A stretch of 55,009 nt of DNA from Phycisphaerales bacterium UBA6054 (GTDB lineage Bacteria; Planctomycetota; Phycisphaerae; Phycisphaerales; UBA1924), in assembly GCA_002429045.1 (NCBI GenBank), contig DIYM01000115.1, positions 1 to 55,009 of the forward strand. Direction: 5' to 3'. The notes under the pieces were generated by a model that made no database searches, was not told the origin of the DNA, and saw only the letters and a program-made list of their open reading frames with translations. This document shows positions 49,193 to 55,009 of the stretch, one piece after another. The first letter of the stretch is position 1. Each line of letters starts with the position of its first letter. Both the position numbers and the translations under genes were made by a program.

Positions 49193-49244
49193 CTGATGCT
49201 CCTGCTACCTGCCCGAGACCCGGCCGGCACGGGACCCCCGCGCC

Positions 49245-51233
49245 TCAATCATCACCGCCGAGCCGGTTCACACCGGCGCGGCCGAACTTGGCCCGCAACG
49301 CCCGCTGGCGCTCCATGAACGCCTCGAGCGCCGCGCCCTCGTCCGTGACGGTCACGCCCGACGGGCCGTCGGGCCCGGCCGACCCGTCCCCCGCCCCGCC
49401 GAGAGGGTCGACCGTTGCGGACGATGATTCTTGGTCCCCCGACCCGCTCTGGGCCACCCCGTCCGGCGCTTCTTCGCCCCGCTTCTCATCCTCGAGGCCC
49501 GACGCCGTGAGGCACTCGCCCAAGAGCCTCCGGAGCCGCTCTGCGCTGCCCATGATCCGTTGCTCGACCGACCTCGCGAGGGCGACCGCCCACGCTGCCG
49601 TTTCCGGCCCCGACGCGTCTTCCGTGTCGATCTCGGCGAGCACATGCTCCAATCCGGGCGGCACCCCCGAGTCCAGCGCCGCCCGCAGCACCGCGTCGGC
49701 GAGCTTCGCCGAGACCGTGTCTGCGAACGCATCGACCCGCACGCGATCGCGGTCCTCCGCGGCCATGCCCAGCCACAGCGTGCCGTCGGTCAGCAGGCAG
49801 CCGAGCACCAGTTCCCGCGCCGTCGCCTGCTCGGCCCGCCGGAGCACGCCGGCGGGGCCCTCGCCCGCGTCGCCCGTGCCATCGGTGCGTGTCGGGCCTC
49901 CGCTCCGCCCTGCCTTCATCTGGCTCTGGATGGTCTGCTCGCCGATGCCGGTGGCTTCGCTGATCAGCCTGACCAGTTGGGCCCTCCGCACGGGGCTGAG
50001 GCGTGCGAGCCCCAGCCGAGTGAATCGCCCGATTTCCTCTTCGACCGCGTTCGCGACCGCCGCGGGCCCTTTCTCGGCCAGCGACGCCCGCAGGCGCTCG
50101 AACTTCCACACCAGCAGATCCTGGGACCGCTCGATCGCCCGTTCGAAGAGTTCCTTGCCGCCCGGACGCTTGAGGGCTTCGTCGGGGTCCTTCGCGTCGG
50201 TCACGGTCGCCAGCGACGCGATCCGGATGTCGATCTGCTCGCTGAAAAGCACCTCGACCGCGCGGTCGGCGGCTTTCTGCCCGGCGGTGTCCCCATCGAA
50301 CAGCAGCACGACGGTGTCGCAGAGCCGGCGCAGCAGCGCGGCGTGCCCCGGGGTCAGCGCCGTGCCCAGCGTCGCGACCACGTTCGTCACCCCCGCCTGG
50401 TGGCAGGCGACGACATCGGTGTACCCCTCGACGACGATCGCGGTCCGCTTCTGCTGGATCGCACGCGACGCCTGGGAGATGCCGTACAGCGTCGTGTGCT
50501 TGCGGAACGCGGGGGTCTCCGGGCTGTTGAGATACTTGGGGTCGTCGTCGTCATCGATCCGGCGTCCGCCGAACGCGATGACCCGCCCGATCTGGTCCTG
50601 GATCGGGAACACGAGCCGGTTGCGGAGCGCGTCGTACCGCCCGCCCGATTCTCGGGTCTTGAGCAGACCGGCGGCGTCGAACGCGCGGGCGTCGAGTCCC
50701 TTGCTCTCGATCGTCCTCAGCAGCCCGTCCCAGCGGTCGGGCGCAGCGCCGATCCCGAACGCCTCGACCATCCCGGGCGAAATCCCGCGTCGCTCGATGA
50801 GCGCTCGGGCGACCGCTCCGTGCTCGGGGTGCCCGAGGATCGCCCGGAAGAACGCCTGCGCCGCCTCGTTGGCCCGCAGGAGGTCGCCCTTGTTGATGCC
50901 CGGCATCTCGCCGGGGAGCGGCTCGCGCTTGGGCTGGCGTCTCGCCAGTTCGATGCCCGACCGCTCGGCCAGTTTCTCCAGCGCCTCGCGGAAGTCCATC
51001 CCGTGGTACTTCTGCATGAAAGAGAACACGTCCCCGCCCGTGCCGCACACGAAGCAGTGGAAGATCTGCTTGGCGGGGACGACCGCCATCGACGGGTTCC
51101 GATCGTCGTGGAAGGGGCACAGCCCGACGAACTCGCGTCCCTTGGGCTTGAGGGAGACGTGCTCGCCCACCACCCGGACGATGTCCGACGCGTCCTTGAC
51201 GCGTTGGCGGTCGTCGTCGTGTCGTTGGTGCAT
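49245..51233 (-). CDS. dnaG: DNA primase DnaG
   Basis: DnaG makes RNA primers for replication. The 662-residue product has the CHC2 zinc-binding domain with Cys39, His42, Cys60 and Cys63 (LCPFHDDRNPSMA...FHCFVCGTGGD). The catalytic core has ERRGISPGMVEAFGIG, and the TOPRIM motifs are IVVEGYTDVVACHQAG and LLFDGDTAGQKAADRA. A C-terminal helicase-interacting part includes LVLGCLLTDGTLW. The tail (about 590-662) is Gly/Ser-rich and then charged. The ATG at 51233 begins the zinc domain; no ribosome site is visible. TACCCT at 51285-51280 could be a -10 with a leader of about 40 bases. Confidence 0.95.
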   Translation of the reverse strand: MHQRHDDDRQRVKDASDIVRVVGEHVSLKPKGREFVGLCPFHDDRNPSMAVVPAKQIFHCFVCGTGGDVFSFMQKYHGMDFREALEKLAERSGIELARRQPKREPLPGEMPGINKGDLLRANEAAQAFFRAILGHPEHGAVARALIERRGISPGMVEAFGIGAAPDRWDGLLRTIESKGLDARAFDAAGLLKTRESGGRYDALRNRLVFPIQDQIGRVIAFGGRRIDDDDDPKYLNSPETPAFRKHTTLYGISQASRAIQQKRTAIVVEGYTDVVACHQAGVTNVVATLGTALTPGHAALLRRLCDTVVLLFDGDTAGQKAADRAVEVLFSEQIDIRIASLATVTDAKDPDEALKRPGGKELFERAIERSQDLLVWKFERLRASLAEKGPAAVANAVEEEIGRFTRLGLARLSPVRRAQLVRLISEATGIGEQTIQSQMKAGRSGGPTRTDGTGDAGEGPAGVLRRAEQATARELVLGCLLTDGTLWLGMAAEDRDRVRVDAFADTVSAKLADAVLRAALDSGVPPGLEHVLAEIDTEDASGPETAAWAVALARSVEQRIMGSAERLRRLLGECLTASGLEDEKRGEEAPDGVAQSGSGDQESSSATVDPLGGAGDGSAGPDGPSGVTVTDEGAALEAFMERQRALRAKFGRAGVNRLGGDD

Positions 51234-51279
51234 GTCCACGCCGCGGCCCCTGCTGGTCGGGGGATCGGCCCCGATCGAG

Positions 51280-51285
51280 AGGGTA
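51280..51285 (-). promoter_or_regulatory. possible -10 element upstream of dnaG
   Basis: The minus strand reads TACCCT 46 bases before the ATG at 51233, within the dnaG-acylphosphatase divergent gap. Confidence 0.3.
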
Positions 51286-51399
51286 GCGCCGCGGCCCGAA
51301 TCCGCCCAACCCATCCGGAGAAACGGCGTGCCGGCCGCGATCGGGGGGCGGGATGGTGCGGGGCTTGCCACCCTATCGCCGCTCTGCGATCATCCACGC

Positions 51400-51672
51400 A
51401 TGGTCAGACGCCGAGTGGTGTTCGCAGGTCGTGTCCAGGGTGTGGGCTTCCGGGCCCGAGCGCGGAGCGCGTCCGGCCCGCACCCGATCACCGGATGGGT
51501 CCGCAACGAGCCCGACGGGACCGTGACGCTCGAAGCCCAGGGCCAACCCGACGCGGTCGATCGTTACCTCAAAGACCTCCGCAGGCGTGTCTCGGGTCTG
51601 GTCGAGCGAGAGCTCGCGTTCGAGACCTCGGTGATCGACGGAGAAAGCCGCTTTGAGATCAGGCACGCCTAG
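51400..51672 (+). CDS. acyP: acylphosphatase
   Basis: Acylphosphatase hydrolyses acyl phosphates such as 1,3-bisphosphoglycerate. The 90-residue product has the full active-site signature GRVQGVGFR (10-18), with the catalytic Arg18, and the catalytic Asn36 in GWVRNEPDGTV. Length and fold match the single-domain enzyme. The ATG at 51400 begins the fold; the frame is open far upstream only because it runs antisense to dnaG. No good ribosome site is seen, and TGCGAT lies 9 bases upstream as a weak version of the leaderless motif. Confidence 0.9.
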   Translation: MVRRRVVFAGRVQGVGFRARARSASGPHPITGWVRNEPDGTVTLEAQGQPDAVDRYLKDLRRRVSGLVERELAFETSVIDGESRFEIRHA

Positions 51673-51687
51673 TTCGTTGCTGTTCGG

Positions 51688-51706
51688 GCCCCGCGTCCGG
51701 GGCTTT
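51688..51706 (+). terminator. possible terminator after the acylphosphatase gene
   Basis: GCCCCG and CGGGGC form a 6-bp stem around CGTC, followed by TTT. It lies 15 bases past the stop. Confidence 0.4.
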
Positions 51707-51820
51707 GCGGAGCGACCGGAGCCCGATGGACCCGGAACGCTGGGTTTCCCGGCGGGGCGGGCTGACGCGCCGAATCGAGATCGGAACCGCCGGGCGCGCG
51801 ACCCGGGCCAGATCGGTCTC

Positions 51821-51826
51821 TACGCT
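51821..51826 (+). promoter_or_regulatory. -10-like element for a leaderless HAD hydrolase transcript
   Basis: TACGCT is followed by 5 bases and then the ATG at 51832. No ribosome site is present. Confidence 0.55.
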
Positions 51827-51831
51827 CGCAC

Positions 51832-52569
51832 ATGCTGATCCTCTTCGACATCGACCTGACCCTGGTCAACACGCACGGCAGCGGGATGCGTTGTCTCCAG
51901 GAGGCCGGGCGCGCGCTGTTCGGGCCCGGTTTCTCGGCCGAGGGGGTCGACTACGGCGGGCGCCTCGACCCGCTGATCGTGCGCGATCTGCTGGTCAACT
52001 CGGGCGTGGAGCCGACGGCTGAGCACGCGCGGTCGCTGCGGGCTGGCTACGCCGAACGCATGCACGCCGCGTACAACTCGGGCGGAGCGCGGAGCGAGCC
52101 GTTGCCTGGCACGCACGGCCTCGTCGAATCGCTCTCGGGGCTCGGGGGCGTGACGCTGGGGGTGCTGACCGGCAACTTCGAGGAGACGGGCACGCTCAAA
52201 CTCCGCCACGCGGGGTTTGACATGGATCGGTTCGCGGTCCGTGTGTGGGGCGATTGCTCGCCTAAGGACCCGCCGCACCGGTCGGACCTGCCCCCGATCG
52301 GGATCGAGCGGTTCGCTTCGATGCAAGAGGGCGCGACGGATCCCCAACAGGTGGTCATCATCGGGGACACGGTCCATGATGTATCCTGCGCCCTGGACAA
52401 CGGGTGCCGGGTGCTCGCGGTCGCGACCGGGCACCACGACGCAGACCGGCTCGACCGGGCCGGGGCCCACCGAGTGGTGGGGGACCTGACACGCACAGAG
52501 GACATCGTCGCATGGCTGACCGATCCCGAGACCAGCAACCCCATCAGCACCCAGGCCGGCCGGGCCTGA
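51832..52569 (+). CDS. HAD superfamily hydrolase (phosphoglycolate phosphatase-like)
   Basis: The 245-residue product has HAD motif I at residues 5-10 (FDIDLT, nucleophile Asp6 and acid Asp8) and motif II in LGVLTGNFEETG. Motif III probably includes the Lys in WGDCSPKDPP, and motif IV is VVIIGDTVHDVSCAL. The helical cap lies between motifs I and II. It is most like phosphoglycolate/beta-phosphoglucomutase-type phosphatases acting on small phosphorylated molecules. The leaderless motif marks the ATG. Its 3' end overlaps the following membrane protein gene by 58 bases in another frame. Confidence 0.87.
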   Translation: MLILFDIDLTLVNTHGSGMRCLQEAGRALFGPGFSAEGVDYGGRLDPLIVRDLLVNSGVEPTAEHARSLRAGYAERMHAAYNSGGARSEPLPGTHGLVESLSGLGGVTLGVLTGNFEETGTLKLRHAGFDMDRFAVRVWGDCSPKDPPHRSDLPPIGIERFASMQEGATDPQQVVIIGDTVHDVSCALDNGCRVLAVATGHHDADRLDRAGAHRVVGDLTRTEDIVAWLTDPETSNPISTQAGRA

Positions 52570-53777
52570 CCGAGCCGGGCGGATTCCGCCCCGCGGGCGA
52601 GCGTCTGATCACCCTGGACGCGCTGCGTGGGTTCGCGATCCTGGGCATCCTGCTGCCGAACATCTTCACGTTCGCCTGGCCTTCGGCGGCGATGATGGAC
52701 GCGTCCGTGATGGGCGACTCGTGGTGGAACACGCTCGCCTTCGACCTGAACGCCACCGCGTTCTGGGGCAAGTTCATGTTCAACTTCGCGATGCTCTTCG
52801 GCGCGGGGGTGGTCCTGTTCGATCGGAAGACCACGCCGGTTGATCGGCGTCCCCGAGTATCCGACGGATGGGCGCTCTGGTACCGACGCTGCGCGGCGCT
52901 GCTCGTCTTGGGGCTCGCGCACGCGTACCTGTTCTGGTTTGGCGACATCCTGTTCTGGTACGCGATCTCGGGGCTGACGCTCGTCTGGTGGGTCCGCAAG
53001 TGGCGGGCGAGCGTCCAGATCCCGGTTGGCATCGGGCTGTTCTTGTTCGGTTCGATGCTGATGGCCGGGCTGATGTTCGCGAGCGTCTGGGCCGCCGAAG
53101 CGGGCAAGATCCCGGCCTCGGATCTGGTGCCACCCGCTGATCCGGAGATCGAGGCATATCTCGGTTCGTGGCTCGACGCGTTCAGGCAACGGGGCATCAC
53201 CACGTTCTTCTTCCACCTCATCTTCGTGCCGCTGTTCACGCCTGCGGTCTGGGGCATGATGATGCTCGGGATGGGCCTGACCAAGACCGGCGTGCTGACC
53301 GGCGAGCGGTCGACCCGGTTCCATGCCGCTCTTTGCGTCTCGATGCTCCTGCTCGGGTGTGTGACCACCGTTCCGCTGTACCTCTACGTCCGGGGCCTGG
53401 AACTCGGCGTTCCCAACGGTTTCATCTGGCAGGCCGTTTCCCAGACCGCCGGCGTGCCGCTGGCGATCGGGTACAGCCAGCTCATCGTGCTCGCGTGCCG
53501 GGCGAACTTCCTCCGCGTCCCGATCCGCGGGCTGGCCAACGTGGGGCGGATGGCGCTGACGAACTACCTCAGCCAGACACTGATCTGCACCACGCTGTTC
53601 TACGGCTACGGGCTCGGGTACTTCGCCTCGGTGCCGTTCCCGCAACTCTTCGGCGTGATCGTGGCGGTCTGGATCTTTAACTTCGCGTTCAGCACGCTCT
53701 GGCTCCGGTACTTCAAGTTCGGCCCGTTCGAGTGGTTATGGCGTCAGATGACCTATCTCGGTTTCCGGGCCGCGTGA
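52512..53777 (+). CDS. DUF418 family multi-pass membrane protein
   Basis: The 421-residue product starts with a polar Pro/Gln-rich stretch (about 1-30), then GERLITLDALRGFAILGILLPNIFTF, the signature start of DUF418/acyltransferase-3-like membrane proteins. About ten membrane helices follow. The C-terminus KFGPFEWLWRQMTYLGF is diagnostic of DUF418. The molecular function is unknown; relatives are thought to modify or transport envelope components. The ATG at 52512 overlaps the HAD gene by 58 bases. A later start near the GERLITLDALRGF motif is possible and would remove most of the overlap. Confidence 0.83.
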   Translation: MADRSRDQQPHQHPGRPGLTEPGGFRPAGERLITLDALRGFAILGILLPNIFTFAWPSAAMMDASVMGDSWWNTLAFDLNATAFWGKFMFNFAMLFGAGVVLFDRKTTPVDRRPRVSDGWALWYRRCAALLVLGLAHAYLFWFGDILFWYAISGLTLVWWVRKWRASVQIPVGIGLFLFGSMLMAGLMFASVWAAEAGKIPASDLVPPADPEIEAYLGSWLDAFRQRGITTFFFHLIFVPLFTPAVWGMMMLGMGLTKTGVLTGERSTRFHAALCVSMLLLGCVTTVPLYLYVRGLELGVPNGFIWQAVSQTAGVPLAIGYSQLIVLACRANFLRVPIRGLANVGRMALTNYLSQTLICTTLFYGYGLGYFASVPFPQLFGVIVAVWIFNFAFSTLWLRYFKFGPFEWLWRQMTYLGFRAA

Positions 53778-53838
53778 TCGCGGCGGTCGTTCGGCGTCGG
53801 ATGGCGCCGGCCCCCGCAACACGGCGGGCCGGCGGCGA

Positions 53839-53844
53839 TACACT
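53839..53844 (+). promoter_or_regulatory. possible -10 element for the 245-residue unknown gene
   Basis: TACACT lies 26 bases upstream of the ATG at 53871, predicting a leader of ~20 bases with GGAGG in it, in contrast to the leaderless genes. Confidence 0.4.
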
Positions 53845-53870
53845 CGGCTCAGGCAACGGAGGCCGAGCAG

Positions 53871-54608
53871 ATGACCATGAGTTACACCGCCCTGTGCAGC
53901 GACTTCTATGTCAACGCCAAACTCACCTCGCGCATGGAACTGCCCTCCTCGCGTGAGCCGGTGCTCGAACTGTTCGAACGGATCAAACGCGAGTACCCGC
54001 GGATGGCGTCGTTCCGGAAGTACAAGGACGAACTCGCGCTCGAGTCCGGGCAGAACGACTCGCCGCACCGATGGATGGGCATCCGCGCCCGTTCCATCCG
54101 CACCGGGATCGTCAACCCGTCGGACGAGACCGAGATGCATGACCTGCACCGCACGGCGTTCGAGGTCTGTCCCTACTACCTGAGCATCTCGCCGCTCGAC
54201 ATCGAGTCGATCGAGTTGCTGTACGGCTTCGATCTGGCCGCCCGCGCCAACCACGACACGATCGTCGCGTCCGCGTTGCTCGGTGGCTCCCCGCTGGCGG
54301 CGGTGTTCGACACGCCCGGCGCCAGCGTGCGCGATTGCCAGCCGCTCGTCGGGCTGTCGCTCGATGAGGGGCGCATCCAGGCCACGATCGAGATCAAAAC
54401 CCGTTCTGAGAAGAACCCCGGGACCGCCCAGGGCGATCCGATCTCGTTGTACGTGACCGTGCGGTCCACGACTCCGGTTGGGGACCTCAAGGAACTGCCC
54501 GGGCGGGTTGCGTCGCTCGCCGAAGCCGGCCTGGGGCTCGTTGATGCCCTCGCGATCCCGAACCTGCTCCGCCCGCTCAGGGAGGAGATCGAGTCGGGCA
54601 GCTTCTGA
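53871..54608 (+). CDS. hypothetical soluble protein, 245 residues
   Basis: I do not recognise this protein. The N-terminal part (about 1-110) is charged and helical, with SREPVLELFERIKREYPRMASFRKYKDELALES. A segment RWMGIRARSIRTGIVNPSD follows. The middle has YLSISPLDIESIELLYGFDLAARANHDTIVASALLGGSPLAAVFD. The C-terminal part looks mixed alpha/beta (GRIQATIEIKTRSE, ISLYVTVRSTTPV). There is no signal peptide or membrane helix. GGAGG lies about 8 bases upstream of the ATG at 53871, a strong ribosome site. Its neighbours give no functional hint. Confidence 0.65.
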   Translation: MTMSYTALCSDFYVNAKLTSRMELPSSREPVLELFERIKREYPRMASFRKYKDELALESGQNDSPHRWMGIRARSIRTGIVNPSDETEMHDLHRTAFEVCPYYLSISPLDIESIELLYGFDLAARANHDTIVASALLGGSPLAAVFDTPGASVRDCQPLVGLSLDEGRIQATIEIKTRSEKNPGTAQGDPISLYVTVRSTTPVGDLKELPGRVASLAEAGLGLVDALAIPNLLRPLREEIESGSF

Positions 54609-54819
54609 CCCTGCCTCAGCATCGGTTCTTCACGCCTGCCCCCGAATCTCCGAACCGTCGGCCTGTCGATGCCGCGGAGCCCTGTCTGGACGCAAGTCGG
54701 TGCTCGCCAAAACACTACGGGCGGGTTCAGTGTCCCTTATCTTCGGGAAAGTGTGCGGGCCGCTCATTCCAACAACCGACAAGGTTATCGGGTGGGGGAG
54801 ACTCCGAGGGTCCGACCCG

Positions 54820-55009
54820 ATGCGAACGCTGGCCGTGATCAACCAGAAGGGCGGGTGTGGGAAAACCACGACCGCGATCAATCTCTCGGCGGGGCTTGCC
54901 CGCCGGGGTTTCCGCACGCTGCTGGTCGATCTCGATCCCCAGTCGCACTGCGCCGCGGGGCTGGGCGTGCCCGAGGACCGGCTCGACCTGGACATCTCCG
55001 ACGCGCTCC
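54820..55009 (+). CDS. parA: ParA/Soj-type chromosome partitioning ATPase, N-terminal part only
   Basis: The first 63 codons are in the window; the gene runs off the right edge. MRTLAVINQKGGCGKTTTAI carries the deviant Walker A KGGxGKTT of ParA/MinD ATPases, followed by LLVDLDPQSHCAAGLG, the Walker A-prime region. In bacteria the gene usually precedes parB and lies near the replication origin. I see no parS-like site in the 211 bp upstream. The ATG at 54820 has GAGGG 9 bases upstream. The end given is the window edge, not a stop. Confidence 0.88.
   Translation, partial: MRTLAVINQKGGCGKTTTAINLSAGLARRGFRTLLVDLDPQSHCAAGLGVPEDRLDLDISDAL

Noticed and set aside
49288..51672. Two long plus-strand frames opposite dnaG
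   Set aside because: Both are low-complexity antisense frames. Only the last 90 codons of one of them, from the ATG at 51400, form a real protein (acylphosphatase).
54609..54819. tRNA or parS site upstream of parA
   Set aside because: No cloverleaf, GGTTCGA-type T-loop or parS-like palindrome was found by eye in this 211-bp gap. TATCTT at 54738 could be a -10 element but is too far from the ATG to judge.
1..55009. CRISPR arrays, prophage, insertion sequences, rRNA operons and riboswitches
   Set aside because: No regularly spaced repeats, integrase or transposase proteins, terminal inverted repeats, rRNA-like stretches or riboswitch-like conserved leaders were seen. In particular, there is no FMN-type leader before ribF, whose -10 element abuts its start.

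Overview
The window is high-GC, densely coded bacterial chromosome. It most likely comes from a flagellated member of the Planctomycetota, class Phycisphaerae. The main clues are a C-terminal dockerin-like EF-hand tail ending in GCP/ACP (6013-7506, and a remnant at 46877-47257), a secreted protease with a PEP-CTERM-like tail, paired zinc-ribbon membrane proteins, an unusually large FliD, and an ATP synthase locus holding only the Fo and delta genes. This placement is inferred from protein style; no rRNA gene is present to confirm it. Nothing looks like a prophage, integron, CRISPR array or large island, and I found no tRNA, rRNA or insertion sequence.

Layout. 1-5.8 kb: fabI, nadC-birA, a HIT protein divergent from mutL, and a nitroreductase. 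6-7.5 kb: an exported SGNH hydrolase with a dockerin-like tail. 7.5-15.4 kb, minus strand: alaS, atpZ, an AtpI-like gene, atpB, atpE, atpF, atpH, a strong intrinsic terminator, then pgk. 15.7-21.2 kb: secreted trypsin-like protease, DNA polymerase III delta-prime, and fliD-fliS. 21.5-28.6 kb: a membrane protein, a DUF4230 protein, a catalytically incomplete aldehyde dehydrogenase, a GNAT acetyltransferase, a complete aldehyde dehydrogenase, a PilZ-J-domain fusion, deoC and an alpha/beta hydrolase. 28.7-35.2 kb: large RseP site-2 protease, then envelope redox proteins (redoxin, stand-alone DsbD-N domain, rhodanese-like protein, thioredoxin) interleaved with a racemase homolog and HscB. 35.2-42.4 kb: purQ, a zinc-ribbon membrane protein, mnmA, an unknown protein, an orphan DNA methyltransferase, a low-GC small membrane protein, a DHH phosphoesterase and ribF. 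42.5-46.8 kb: bifunctional proline catabolism enzyme and an unknown partner. 46.9-51.2 kb: dockerin-protein remnant, rpoD and dnaG. 51.4-55 kb: acylphosphatase, HAD hydrolase, DUF418 membrane protein, an unknown protein and the start of a parA-type ATPase.

How the genes work together. Most are housekeeping: fatty acid, NAD, biotin, purine and flavin metabolism, replication, repair, tRNA modification and charging, and ATP synthesis. The most coherent accessory theme is deoC plus two aldehyde dehydrogenases, which fits deoxyribose-phosphate cleavage followed by aldehyde oxidation. A second theme is a set of exported redox proteins between 31 and 35 kb.

The most striking pattern is regulatory. 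Eleven genes have a TANNNT hexamer ending only 5-7 bases before the start codon and no Shine-Dalgarno sequence, which is the layout of leaderless transcripts. Other genes have ordinary GGAG-type ribosome sites. The motif also settles several otherwise ambiguous starts (nadC, the SGNH protein, mnmA, ribF). In addition, every intercistronic gap of the atp cluster that is long enough holds a GC-rich hairpin, and the one after atpH has a run of six U residues.
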